NCBI GenBank assembly: GCA_016722025.1 | Contig: JADKGZ010000011.1 | Span: forward strand, 55,875 to 119,874 | Source of the DNA: Acidimicrobiaceae bacterium | Lineage (GTDB): Bacteria > Actinomycetota > Acidimicrobiia > Acidimicrobiales > Ilumatobacteraceae | Direction of reading: 5' to 3' | DNA: 64,000 bases | Shown here: piece by piece, positions 8,722 to 16,693 of the stretch | How positions within the stretch are numbered: position 1 is the stretch's first letter | Layout of the letters: each line of letters starts with the position of its first letter | Notes under the pieces: generated by a model | What the model was told of the DNA's origin: nothing | What the model saw: the letters and a program-made list of their open reading frames with translations, nothing else | Databases searched by the model: none | Program-made: the position numbers and the translations under genes

Positions 8722-8727
8722 AACGTA
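8722..8727 (-). promoter_or_regulatory. -10 box of the stand-alone DUF4287 gene
   Basis: Read on the minus strand, TACGTT ends 7 bases before the ATG at 8714. It lies in the short gap after the YbaK gene. Confidence 0.55.
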
Positions 8728-8745
8728 GCCGCGAGGCCCACCGGC

Positions 8746-9228
8746 TCACGACCGCTTGAGGTCGGTGACCAAGCCCTCGCTCGCCTCCAGCAGCTTGTGC
8801 GGCTCGATGCCGAACACGTGTGTCCAGGTGCCGGCCGCGGCCCACACTTCGTCGTACTGCAACAGGTCGGGGTCGATGAACACGTCGAGATGTGTGAGGT
8901 GGCCGAACGGTGGAACGCCACCGATGGGGAAGCCCGTGGCCACGCGCACCGCGTCGGCATCGATGCGGGCGCACTTGGCACCTCCGGCCGCTGCCGCCAG
9001 CTTCCGCTCGTCGAGCTGGTTGGCACCGCTCACGTAGGCCAACACGACCCGGCCGTCGACGGCGAAGATCAGGCTCTTCACGATCTGGCCCAGCTGCACA
9101 CCGATCGCGGCGGCGGCATCGGCCGCCGTCTTCGTGCCATCGGGGAAGCTGCGCGGCTCGATCGCGAGGCCACGCTCGGCGGCGGCTTCAACGACGCGGA
9201 CGACATTGGGGTGCAGTTGCTCGCTCAT
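8746..9228 (-). CDS. YbaK/EbsC-type aminoacyl-tRNA deacylase
   Basis: The 160-residue protein has the YbaK/ProX fold: TKTAADAAAAIGVQLGQIVKSLIF with the conserved lysine in VKSLIF, then GANQLDERKLA and TGFPIGGVPPFG. The family hydrolyses mischarged tRNAs (Cys-tRNAPro, Ala-tRNAPro) or related aminoacyl groups. The ATG overlaps the stop of an upstream pterin dehydratase remnant (ATGA), which suggests an older two-gene operon. Confidence 0.85.
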   Translation of the reverse strand: MSEQLHPNVVRVVEAAAERGLAIEPRSFPDGTKTAADAAAAIGVQLGQIVKSLIFAVDGRVVLAYVSGANQLDERKLAAAAGGAKCARIDADAVRVATGFPIGGVPPFGHLTHLDVFIDPDLLQYDEVWAAAGTWTHVFGIEPHKLLEASEGLVTDLKRS

Positions 9229-9404
9229 TGCGCCGCGAGCGTATCCACCCGTGCTGCCAGCCGCCGGTCGAGCTCGGTGATCGTGTGGCCGGTGCGCTGA
9301 GTGGTGAGCCGCAACGTGACCTTGTTCCACGAGATGGCCATGTCGGGGAGGTGGTCTCGGCCCGACCCATGGGAGGCAGACGGCCATATCCGAAGTGCTT
9401 CCTT
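9225..9404 (-). pseudogene. Remnant of a pterin-4a-carbinolamine dehydratase
   Basis: The minus-strand open frame closing at 9225-9227 encodes RDHLPDMAISWNKVTLRLTT followed by TELDRRLAARVDTL. This corresponds to the C-terminal half of pterin-4a-carbinolamine dehydratases (family pattern: HHPD, then a strand, then LRLTTH, then a final helix). Upstream the frame meets a TGA at 9405-9407 with no start codon and no match to the N-terminal half of the family, which normally totals about 95 residues. It ends in an ATGA overlap with the deacylase. A frameshift or recombination removed the N-terminus. I found no continuation in the other two frames. Confidence 0.55.
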
Positions 9405-9583
9405 TCAAAACATCGGCGTGCCGCGTTGCCGGTGTGCCCCCGCTCCCCTACCATGCCTGGCGAAGGGGAGTATCCCTCCACATCGTTGTCGTCATCACGG
9501 CGTTCGCCCGGCAACGGTGGCCCTCACGGGTTGGGAAAGACCTTCGGTCCAGTCATTCGACGTGTGTCCGAAGGAGATTCCCC

Positions 9584-12370
9584 ATGCTCACTGTTCCTGC
9601 GCCACCCGGCCGCAGCGCTCCCGCGCCCGCCCACCGCCTCGATGCGCAACAGGCGCAAGCGCTGCTGGGTGTGCAGCAAGAACGCGGGCTGTCCGCTGCC
9701 GACGCCGCGGATCGGCAGCACAGGTTCGGCGCCAACGAGCTCGACGCCGCCCCGCGAGTACCCGCGTGGCGGCGGCTCGCTGCGCAGTTCACCGACCTCC
9801 TGATCCTGATCCTCATCGCTGCCGCAGTGGTGGCGTTCGTGGTCTCAGGTGAGCTGAAGACCCCATTGGTGGTGCTCATCGTCGTCGTGTTCAACGCGGT
9901 CATCGGCTTCGTGCAGGAGAACCGCGCCGAACGCTCGCTCGACGCGTTGCGCAGCCTGCTCGTGTCGCACGCTCGTGTACGTCGCGACGGCCAGTTGGGT
10001 TACGTCACCACCGCCGAGCTGGTGCCGGGCGACATCGTGCTGGTGGAGGCCGGTGATCGTGTACCCGCCGACGGCCGACTGCTCACGGCCAGCAACGTGG
10101 AGATCGAAGAAGCGGCGCTCACCGGCGAGAGCCAGCCGGCCGGCAAGCACATCGAGGCCATCGACGACTCCGATGTGGCGCTGGGCGATCGGCGCTGCAT
10201 GGCCTTCATGAACACCACGGTCACCCGCGGCCGAGCCGAGATGGTGGTCACGGCAACCGGCATGAACACCGAGATCGGGCGCATCGCGGGTCTGTTGCGC
10301 AGCACCGAGACGGAACGGACACCGCTGCAGGTGCAGCTCGATCGCCTGGCACACAGCCTCGCCAAGCTGGCCGGCGTGATCGTGGCAGCCGTGTTCGCGA
10401 TCGGTCTGGCTCGTGGCGAAGCAGCCTCCGACCTGATGCTGACCGCAGTTGCCCTGGCGGTCGCAGCGATCCCCGAAGGCCTCCCTGCCGTCACCGTGGT
10501 GACGCTGGCCCTCGGGGTGGGGAAGATGGCCAAGCGCAACGCGATCGTGAAGCGGTTGGCATCGGTGGAGACGCTCGGTTGCACGAGCGTGATCTGCAGC
10601 GACAAGACGGGCACGCTCACCCTCAACGAGATGACGGCGGTCGAGTTGGTCTCTCAGCTGCGCGGCCACCGCGTGACCGGCAGCGGCTACGAGCCGGTCG
10701 GGGCCATCGAACACGTCGTCGGTGACGATCCGGTTGCTCTCGACACCGCTGTCATCGCGATGACGTTGTGCAACGACGCCGAGGTGCGCCGCGACGAGGG
10801 CGTGTGGTCACTGGTGGGCGACCCCACCGAAGGCGCACTCGTGGTGCTCGCCACCAAGGCCGGCATCGACGTGGCCGACTTGCGGGCCCGCCATCCACGG
10901 CTCGCCGACGTGCCCTTCGACTCGGCGAACAAGTACATGGCGACGGCCCACGAGATGGTCACCGGCAGCGGCGAGCGCATCGTTCGCCTGGTGGTGAAAG
11001 GGGCACCCGACGTGCTGCTCGCCCGTGCGAGCACGGTCATCGATCACGAAGGTGCGCTCGCACCGGTGGCAGTGCACCGTGACGAGGTGGTGGCGCACAA
11101 CGAACGGTTGGCGGCGCAGGGCCTGCGCGTGCTGGCGGTTGCCCAACGCGACTTCGACAGCGATGCGTGGGCAGAGTTCGAGGCCAGCGAGGCGAACCCG
11201 GTCGACCTGGTCGACGGGCTGACGCTGGTGGCGTTGGCCGGCATCGTCGACCCGCCGCGCCCGGAGGCGCGGCAGGCGATCGCCGAGGCCCATCGAGCCG
11301 GCATCGCCGTGAAGATGATCACCGGCGACCATGCCGCCACCGCCGCGGCGATCGGCCATGAGCTGGGTCTCACCGGCGAAGCCATCACCGGTGCCGATCT
11401 CGACCGGATGGACGACAGCGAGCTGGCCAAGCGCATCGACGACATCACCGTGTTCGCACGCGTGGCGCCGGAGCACAAGATGCGGCTGATCGCTGCGCTG
11501 CAGCAGCGCGGCAACGTGGTGGCGATGACCGGCGACGGCGTCAACGACGCGCCGGCGCTCAAGCAGGCCGACATCGGCATCGCCATGGGCATCACCGGCA
11601 CCGAGGTCTCCAAGGAGGCGGCCGACATGGTGCTCACCGACGACAACTTCGCCACCATCGTCAAGGCCGTTCGCGAAGGGCGCGCGATCTACGCCAACAT
11701 CGTCAAGTTCGTGCGCTTCCAGCTCAGCACCACCCTCGGGTTCGCACTGCTGTTCCTGCTGGCCTCGGCCTTCGGTATCGCCAGCGGCAAGCCGTTCACG
11801 GCCATCGCCATCCTGTGGGTGAACATCATCATGGATGGCCCTCCGGCGATGGCGCTGGGCGTCGATCGTGCCGACAGCGACACCATGCAGCGCCGGCCGC
11901 GACCGCGGCACGAACAGATCCTCACCCGTAGCCGCTGGACAGCCGTGGCCACCAGTGCAGCGGTGATGGCCATCGGCACGCTGGCGATGTTGGAGTGGGC
12001 CCCTGGCGATGCGGTTCGCGCCGGCACTGCCTCCGTGGCGGGCACGATGGCCTTCAACACCTTCGTGCTGTTCCAGTTCTTCAACATCCTCAACGCCCGC
12101 CACGACACACGGTCCGTGTTCCACCGCGACACCCTGAGCAACCGCTGGCTGTGGGGCTCGCTGGCCGCAGTCGTGCTGCTGCAGGTGGGCGTCACCCATG
12201 TCGGCCTCATGCAGCGCCTGTTCGACACCACCTCGATCGGAGCCACGCAGTGGCTCGCGTGCATCGCTGTGGCCAGCAGCGTGCTGTGGGTGGAGGAGGC
12301 CCGCAAGGGCTTCGTTCGCCGCCGAGCGACCCGCTCCACGCACCCCAACCCGAAGGAGAGCGCATCATGA
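9584..12370 (+). CDS. P2-type cation-transporting ATPase
   Basis: The 928-residue membrane pump has the N-terminal cation ATPase domain and the TGES loop in AALTGESQPAG. The phosphorylated aspartate is D340 in SDKTGTLTLNEM. The hinge MTGDGVNDAPALKQADIGIA is present, with about ten membrane spans. The M4 motif AIPEGLPAVTVV and the C-terminal six-helix region match P2A/P2B pumps (calcium, manganese) more than heavy-metal P1B pumps. The ion is inferred, not proven. AAGGAG at 9571-9576 supports the ATG at 9584 over earlier in-frame starts. The stop overlaps the zinc-ribbon gene (ATGA), and HtpX follows, so the unit may serve membrane ion and protein homeostasis. Confidence 0.9.
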   Translation: MLTVPAPPGRSAPAPAHRLDAQQAQALLGVQQERGLSAADAADRQHRFGANELDAAPRVPAWRRLAAQFTDLLILILIAAAVVAFVVSGELKTPLVVLIVVVFNAVIGFVQENRAERSLDALRSLLVSHARVRRDGQLGYVTTAELVPGDIVLVEAGDRVPADGRLLTASNVEIEEAALTGESQPAGKHIEAIDDSDVALGDRRCMAFMNTTVTRGRAEMVVTATGMNTEIGRIAGLLRSTETERTPLQVQLDRLAHSLAKLAGVIVAAVFAIGLARGEAASDLMLTAVALAVAAIPEGLPAVTVVTLALGVGKMAKRNAIVKRLASVETLGCTSVICSDKTGTLTLNEMTAVELVSQLRGHRVTGSGYEPVGAIEHVVGDDPVALDTAVIAMTLCNDAEVRRDEGVWSLVGDPTEGALVVLATKAGIDVADLRARHPRLADVPFDSANKYMATAHEMVTGSGERIVRLVVKGAPDVLLARASTVIDHEGALAPVAVHRDEVVAHNERLAAQGLRVLAVAQRDFDSDAWAEFEASEANPVDLVDGLTLVALAGIVDPPRPEARQAIAEAHRAGIAVKMITGDHAATAAAIGHELGLTGEAITGADLDRMDDSELAKRIDDITVFARVAPEHKMRLIAALQQRGNVVAMTGDGVNDAPALKQADIGIAMGITGTEVSKEAADMVLTDDNFATIVKAVREGRAIYANIVKFVRFQLSTTLGFALLFLLASAFGIASGKPFTAIAILWVNIIMDGPPAMALGVDRADSDTMQRRPRPRHEQILTRSRWTAVATSAAVMAIGTLAMLEWAPGDAVRAGTASVAGTMAFNTFVLFQFFNILNARHDTRSVFHRDTLSNRWLWGSLAAVVLLQVGVTHVGLMQRLFDTTSIGATQWLACIAVASSVLWVEEARKGFVRRRATRSTHPNPKESAS

Positions 12371-12708
12371 AGTGCCCCACCTGCTCAGACGCCGTGCTGG
12401 TCATGGCCGACCGTTCCGGTATCGAGATCGACTACTGCCCATCGTGCCGCGGCGTCTGGCTGGACCGCGGCGAGCTGGACAAGATCATCGAGCGCAACGC
12501 GACGGCGGCCACCTCGCCGGCTCCCGCCAGCGGCCGCATCGCTCCCGCGGACGCCGACGTCCGGGGCGGGCCCGCCGACCAGGACCGGCCCAGCCCGCAA
12601 CGCCCGCAGAGCAACAGCAAGTACCACTCGAAGTACCACGACCCGCGTGGCGGCCAGTACCCACGGAAGAAGAAGTCGTCGTTCCTCGGCGAGATCTTCG
12701 ACTTCTGA
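12367..12708 (+). CDS. Zinc-ribbon (TFIIB-like, PF13453-type) small protein
   Basis: The 113-residue protein starts with a two-knuckle zinc ribbon: CPTC near residue 3 and CPSCRGVWLDRGELDKII near residue 22, the signature of the zf-TFIIB family. The C-terminal 60 residues are a low-complexity Pro/Ser/Lys/Tyr-rich tail (SKYHSKYHDPRGGQYPRKKK) without predicted structure. The family is often linked to membrane or stress genes, but its action is unknown. It is translationally coupled to the ATPase upstream. Its stop lies inside a tandem 14-bp repeat. Confidence 0.82.
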   Translation: MKCPTCSDAVLVMADRSGIEIDYCPSCRGVWLDRGELDKIIERNATAATSPAPASGRIAPADADVRGGPADQDRPSPQRPQSNSKYHSKYHDPRGGQYPRKKKSSFLGEIFDF

Positions 12709-12746
12709 CACGGCTCATCTGACACGACTCATCGGACACGACTCAT
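12705..12746 (+). repeat. Three tandem 14-bp units
   Basis: Units at 12705-12718, 12719-12732 and 12733-12746 read CTGACACGGCTCAT, CTGACACGACTCAT and CGGACACGACTCAT. The first contains the stop codon of the zinc-ribbon gene. They fill most of the gap before htpX. Confidence 0.9.
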
Positions 12747-12764
12747 CGACGAAAGGACCTGAAA

Positions 12765-13628
12765 TTGTTCAAGAACACCATGAAGACCACGGCGCTGCTG
12801 GCAGGAATGGGCGGCCTCATCGTGGCCGTTGCCGGCATCGTCGGCGGGGGCAGCAGCGCTTCGCTCACCATCGGGCTGGTCATCGCGTTCGTGATGGTGG
12901 GCGGCTCGTACTGGTTCAGTGACAAGCTGGCGCTGAAGTCGGCGAAGGCCAAGGTGATCCAGCGCGAGGACTCCCCCGAGTTCTACGACATGGTCGCCTC
13001 CCTCGCGCAGCGCGCCAACTTGCCGATGCCGCGTGTGGCCATCTCACCGAGCGATCAGCCCAACGCCTTCGCCACCGGCCGTGGGCCGAACAACGCCGTC
13101 GTGTGCGCCACCAGCGGCTTGCTGCGCTCGATGCCGCGCCACGAGATCGAAGGGGTGATGGCCCACGAACTGATGCACGTGAAGCATCGCGACATCCTGA
13201 TCGGGTCGGTTGCCGCGGCCATCGCGACGGCCATCAGCTACATCGCGCAGATGGCGATGTTCGCCAGCATGTTCGGTGGCAGCAACAACGACGACGACCG
13301 GCCCAACCCCATCGCGATGCTGATGATGTCGCTGTTGGCGCCCATCGCCGCCTCGCTCATCCAGATGGCAGTCAGCCGGTCGCGCGAGTTCGAGGCCGAC
13401 CGTGGCGCGGCAGCGTTGCTGGGCGATGGCAACGCGTTGGCCGATGCGCTGGGTCGCATCGAGACGCTGGCGGCCACCCGGCCGATGGCGATCGCTCCGG
13501 CCCAGGCGCAGGCCTACATCCACAACCCGCTCAGCGAGCTCCGCGGCGGCCGCAACGCCGGCATGGCCCGCCTGTTCAGCACCCATCCTGCGACGGAGGA
13601 GCGCATCGCCCGTCTGCGAGCGATGTGA
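12765..13628 (+). CDS. htpX: HtpX-like membrane metalloprotease
   Basis: The 287-residue M48 peptidase has an N-terminal hydrophobic pair (residues 10-45), the zinc motif HELMH at residues 134-138, a second hydrophobic region near 145-205 and the third-ligand motif SREFEADRGAA. HtpX degrades damaged membrane proteins at the cytoplasmic face. A TTG start at 12765 is preferred because AAAGGA (12752-12757) stands 7 bases upstream. An ATG five codons later is the alternative. It is the last gene before a strong hairpin and likely shares the transcript of the cation ATPase. Confidence 0.88.
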   Translation: MFKNTMKTTALLAGMGGLIVAVAGIVGGGSSASLTIGLVIAFVMVGGSYWFSDKLALKSAKAKVIQREDSPEFYDMVASLAQRANLPMPRVAISPSDQPNAFATGRGPNNAVVCATSGLLRSMPRHEIEGVMAHELMHVKHRDILIGSVAAAIATAISYIAQMAMFASMFGGSNNDDDRPNPIAMLMMSLLAPIAASLIQMAVSRSREFEADRGAAALLGDGNALADALGRIETLAATRPMAIAPAQAQAYIHNPLSELRGGRNAGMARLFSTHPATEERIARLRAM

Positions 13629-13647
13629 CGCCACTGGCGCACCAACC

Positions 13648-13686
13648 CGCTCACCGGCTCGAACCCCCACCCCGAGCCGGTGAGCG
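13648..13686. terminator. Hairpin terminator between htpX and sufC2
   Basis: CGCTCACCGGCTCG (13648-13661) pairs perfectly over 14 bp with 13673-13686, with an 11-base loop. It sits between convergent genes and could stop transcription from both sides, although neither side has a T-tract. Confidence 0.7.
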
Positions 13687-13743
13687 GTGTCTCGCCCACC
13701 ACGACCCACCCAACGGGGACCTGTGCCCGGCCGGGTGCCGTTG

Positions 13744-14535
13744 TCAGAGTGCGAACAGCTCGTCGAGGCTGCTCGGCCGCGCCGCCTGCACTGCCCCCTC
13801 CGGCTCGCCGCCGGTGAACGCTTCGTAGCCGTCGGCCTCCAGCTGATCGGCCAGCTCAGGGCCGCCACTGGCGACGATGCGCCCCTTCACCAGGATGTGC
13901 ACGTGATCGGGGTGCAGCTCTTCCAACAGGCGGTTGTAGTGCGTGATGGCCAGCACGCCCAGCTGGTTCTCGTTGGTGGCATCCTCCACCCGACGGGCAC
14001 AGTCGCGCAGCGCATCGATGTCGAGCCCGCTGTCGAGCTCGTCGAGGATGGCGAACTTCGGCGCCAGCAGCGCCAACTGCAGGGTTTCGTTGCGCTTCTT
14101 CTCACCACCCGACAGGTCGACGTTGAGCGATCGATCGAGCAACGCCACCGGGAAGTTGATGCGCTCTGCTTCGGCAGCCACCTCCTGCGCGAGCGTGTCG
14201 GTGTTGCGACCGCGAGCCTTGAACGCCTCGGTGAGCATGTCGTTGAGACCCACACCCGGCACTTCGGTGGGGTACTGCATCACCAGGTGCAGGCCGGCTT
14301 GCGCTCGCTGCCAGGCAGGCAGTGCCAGCAGGTCGACGCCGTCGAGCAGCACTTCGCCCGCGTGCACCTCGTAGCCGGGCTTGCCCATGATGACGGCGCT
14401 GAGCGTGCTCTTGCCGGCGCCGTTGGGACCCATCACCGCGTGCACCTCGCCGGAGCGCACCACCAGGTCGATGCCGTTGAGGATCTGCTTGCCGGCCACG
14501 GATGCGACCAGGCCCTTGATCTCGAGGGTGCTCAT
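13744..14535 (-). CDS. sufC: Fe-S cluster assembly ATPase SufC (copy 2)
   Basis: The 263-residue ABC ATPase has Walker A MGPNGAGKST near residue 35, the signature LSGGEKKRNE and Walker B AILDELDSGLDID. It is clearly SufC by the GEKKRNE motif and is distinct in sequence from copy 1 (LSAVIMGKPGYEVH here, LASALLASPEYEV there). The ATG at 14535 overlaps the stop of the Rieske gene (ATGA). The order sufD-Rieske-sufC is the usual actinobacterial one, so this is probably the standard SufC of the SufBCD complex. Copy 1 with sufS would then be an extra or recently separated copy. Confidence 0.92.
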   Translation of the reverse strand: MSTLEIKGLVASVAGKQILNGIDLVVRSGEVHAVMGPNGAGKSTLSAVIMGKPGYEVHAGEVLLDGVDLLALPAWQRAQAGLHLVMQYPTEVPGVGLNDMLTEAFKARGRNTDTLAQEVAAEAERINFPVALLDRSLNVDLSGGEKKRNETLQLALLAPKFAILDELDSGLDIDALRDCARRVEDATNENQLGVLAITHYNRLLEELHPDHVHILVKGRIVASGGPELADQLEADGYEAFTGGEPEGAVQAARPSSLDELFAL

Positions 14536-14870
14536 GCTGCGACCTCCACGTCGATCTCCACGTTGCCGGCAACCACACGCGCCACGAACACCGGCACCGG
14601 TCGAGTGGCGGGCAGCGTTTGCGGCTCGCCAGTTTCGAGGCTGAACGAGCTGCCGTGCTTCCAGCACTCGATCTCCTTCTCCTTGCAGAGCACTTCGCCT
14701 TCGCTCAGCGAGATGTCGGCGTGGCTGCACGTGTCGCCGATGGCGTAGAGGTCGTCACCGATGCGAACAACTGCGACCGGGGTGCCGTTCACCACGAAGC
14801 GAGTCGCGCTGTTGGGTGCCAGATCGGTGAAGGCGCAGACCACGGTGGGTGTGATCGGGGCCGAGCTCAT
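14532..14870 (-). CDS. Rieske [2Fe-2S] ferredoxin of the SUF operon
   Basis: The 112-residue protein has the Rieske ligands CSH (in GDTCSHADISLSEGEV) and CWKHG, that is C-X-H and C-X2-H. It resembles the ferredoxin subunit of non-haem iron oxygenases, which actinobacteria encode between sufD and sufC. A role in supplying electrons to, or receiving clusters from, the SufBCD scaffold is plausible but inferred. Both ends overlap neighbours by ATGA, so translation is coupled to sufD and sufC2. Confidence 0.9.
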   Translation of the reverse strand: MSSAPITPTVVCAFTDLAPNSATRFVVNGTPVAVVRIGDDLYAIGDTCSHADISLSEGEVLCKEKEIECWKHGSSFSLETGEPQTLPATRPVPVFVARVVAGNVEIDVEVAA

Positions 14871-16039
14871 GCCATTGCCGCCTGCAGTTTGGTCGCCACG
14901 CGTGCACGCAGGTCGGCGCGGAGATCGCCGTGGCCCTGCAACGACACGGGTAGCAGGCTGAGCACGTCGTCGAAGAACCCCAGCACGACCAGCCGCTCGG
15001 CCACCTGCGGCGGGATGCCGCGGCTCTCGAGGTAGAAGCGCTGCTCTTCGTCGATGGGGCCGACGGTGCTGGCGTGGCTGCACTTCACGTCGTTGGTCTT
15101 GATGTCGAGGTTGGGCACGCTCTCGGCCCAGGCACCTTCGCTGAGCGTGAGGTTGCGGTTGGTCTGGTACGCGACCGAACCTCTGGCGTCTTCGCGGATG
15201 CGGATGAGGCCGGTGTACACGCTCTTCGCAGTGCCCTGCACGGCGCCCTTGAACAGCAGGTCGCTGTACGTCTTGTCCGCGATGTGATCCTGCAGGGTGC
15301 GGAAGTCGTGCATCTGGTCGCCATCGGCGTAGTAGAGCGCCACCTGCTTGGTGGTGGCGCCCTGGCCCACCACGCGTGCGTCGGTGCGCACTCGGGCGTA
15401 GTCGCCGCCGAGGGCCACGGTGGCGAGCAGCGTGGTGCTGTCGCGCTCGCCGGTGGCCTGCTGGTGGCCGAGCTGCCAGACCTTGGTGCCCAACAGGTTG
15501 ATGCCCAGGTACGAGACCCGGGCCGCCTGCGACGCGTGTACCACCAGGCGGGGCACCACCAGCGCCCGCGTGTCGTCGGCGCTCTCGAAGCGCTCGACGA
15601 CGGTGAACTCGCTGTCGGCGCCGGCGTGGATGACGAGGCGCGGGTAGAACGCCGGCGCGCCCGACCCAGCGCTGCCACCGTCGATGTGATGCGTGACCAC
15701 GATCGGCTCGGCGAGCACCTTGCCGGCCGGCACACAGATGGCGACGGTGCGGTGATAGGCGGCGTTCAGCTCGTCGAACACGTCGTGCACGGCCATTCCG
15801 GCGACCAGTTGGGCAACCAGCGCAGCATCGGCGGCCGGCACCTGATCCGCGCCGGTGACGGTGGTGCGCACCGCCGCCGGGGTGTAGGTGGCGAGGTCGA
15901 GCTCGGCGATGCGGCTGTAGCGCCACACCTCCGACTCGGGTGAGGGAACCGCCATGGCAGCCGCCCGTTCGGCGGCGGCGAGACGCAGCGCCTGATCGGG
16001 TGCATCCACGTCGATGGCATCTGAAAGGAACGCTGGCAC
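14867..16039 (-). CDS. sufD: Fe-S cluster assembly protein SufD
   Basis: The 390-residue SufB/SufD-family protein has the beta-helix core (about residues 130-350) and the family end segment IDEEQRFYLESRGIPPQVAERL. The histidine-containing CSHASTVGPIDEEQ stretch is typical of SufD. SufD pairs with SufB and SufC to build clusters. A GTG start at 16039 is chosen because a TAGAAT -10 box (16047-16052) ends 7 bases upstream, so the gene is leaderless. It is the first gene of sufD-Rieske-sufC2 and carries the best palindromic operator copy over its promoter. Confidence 0.92.
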   Translation of the reverse strand: MPAFLSDAIDVDAPDQALRLAAAERAAAMAVPSPESEVWRYSRIAELDLATYTPAAVRTTVTGADQVPAADAALVAQLVAGMAVHDVFDELNAAYHRTVAICVPAGKVLAEPIVVTHHIDGGSAGSGAPAFYPRLVIHAGADSEFTVVERFESADDTRALVVPRLVVHASQAARVSYLGINLLGTKVWQLGHQQATGERDSTTLLATVALGGDYARVRTDARVVGQGATTKQVALYYADGDQMHDFRTLQDHIADKTYSDLLFKGAVQGTAKSVYTGLIRIREDARGSVAYQTNRNLTLSEGAWAESVPNLDIKTNDVKCSHASTVGPIDEEQRFYLESRGIPPQVAERLVVLGFFDDVLSLLPVSLQGHGDLRADLRARVATKLQAAMA

Positions 16040-16046
16040 GGCGGAA

Positions 16047-16052
16047 ATTCTA
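16047..16052 (-). promoter_or_regulatory. -10 box of sufD
   Basis: Minus-strand TAGAAT ends 7 bases before the GTG at 16039, identical in sequence and spacing to the sufC copy 1 promoter. Confidence 0.65.
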
Positions 16053-16066
16053 CTACGCAGGTAGTA
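16051..16066. promoter_or_regulatory. SUF operator-like palindrome 2 (upstream of sufD)
   Basis: TACTACGCAGGTAGTA is a perfect inverted repeat, TACTAC-N4-GTAGTA. It overlaps the last two bases of the -10 box, a position suited to repression. Confidence 0.68.
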
Positions 16067-16114
16067 CTAATCCCCACGCCAGTACCAGCAGCACCGCCGG
16101 CAATCGAGGCGCGA

Positions 16115-16474
16115 TCAGCGCTTGGGGCGACGGAAGAGGCGCTTCCACGCCGGCCGGCCCTGCGCGAGCTCGTGAGCGCGCTCCGCCTGCACCTCCGCCA
16201 TCACCTGCGGGCCCACCGAGTTGAGGAAGTCCTCCGCCTCGTCCAGCAGTGCGGCAGCCGTGCCGTCGTCGAGGCCGGGCGGCTCCTGCGGCGTCTTCGG
16301 CGACACCATCGACCCGTACGTCCAGCCCGCATCCATGCGCGGCTCGAACTTGCCGCAATCGGCCGGGCAGCGCCACGGTGCCTCCGGTGCGAGATCGAGG
16401 TTGCACTTCCGCACGGTCTCACCGTTGGGATACGTACGACTCTCGAAGTTCCTGCACTCCTGACGCATCGGCAT
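16115..16474 (-). CDS. Small four-cysteine protein, function unknown
   Basis: The 119-residue protein is not one I recognise. Its N-terminal half holds four cysteines: C6 (RQECRNFE), C27 (VRKCNLDL), and a pair in WRCPADCGKFEPR. The spacing is roughly C-X20-C-X10-C-X3-C, suggesting a zinc or Fe-S site. The C-terminal half is helical and charged and ends in KRLFRRPKR. The ATG at 16474 is supported by a TACAGT -10 box (16482-16487) ending 7 bases upstream. The longer frame upstream is rejected. It lies 75 bases from the sufD start on the same strand, downstream of the calcium-binding gene's divergent start. Confidence 0.6.
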   Translation of the reverse strand: MPMRQECRNFESRTYPNGETVRKCNLDLAPEAPWRCPADCGKFEPRMDAGWTYGSMVSPKTPQEPPGLDDGTAAALLDEAEDFLNSVGPQVMAEVQAERAHELAQGRPAWKRLFRRPKR

Positions 16475-16481
16475 GGCGCCA

Positions 16482-16487
16482 ACTGTA
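16482..16487 (-). promoter_or_regulatory. -10 box of the four-cysteine protein gene
   Basis: Minus-strand TACAGT ends 7 bases before the ATG at 16474. Confidence 0.55.
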
Positions 16488-16595
16488 GGCGGGCGACGCC
16501 GAACGTTCGAGGTCACCGGCCGTCTCGCAACGTGTCGGCGCCGCGTGGCGAACGTCACGTCGGGTGAAACAAGTCACGACCTCGACCGAGCAGTA

Positions 16596-16611
16596 CCGGG
16601 AATCCTCCCGG
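16596..16611. other. Small hairpin in a 219-base divergent gap
   Basis: CCGGGA, a 4-base loop and TCCCGG form a 6-bp stem in the gap 16475-16693 between divergent genes. Nothing else is evident there apart from the -10 box at 16482 and the ribosome site of the next gene. Confidence 0.4.
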
Positions 16612-16693
16612 GGCGCAGATGACAGCGGGTTCGTGATCATCGACGGGCCGGCCACGTCGGCACACCCCTACTGCGAAGGAGCCAAGGTTCGTC

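Noticed and set aside
12705..12746. CRISPR-like array
   Set aside because: Three directly abutting 14-base units without spacers are a simple tandem repeat.
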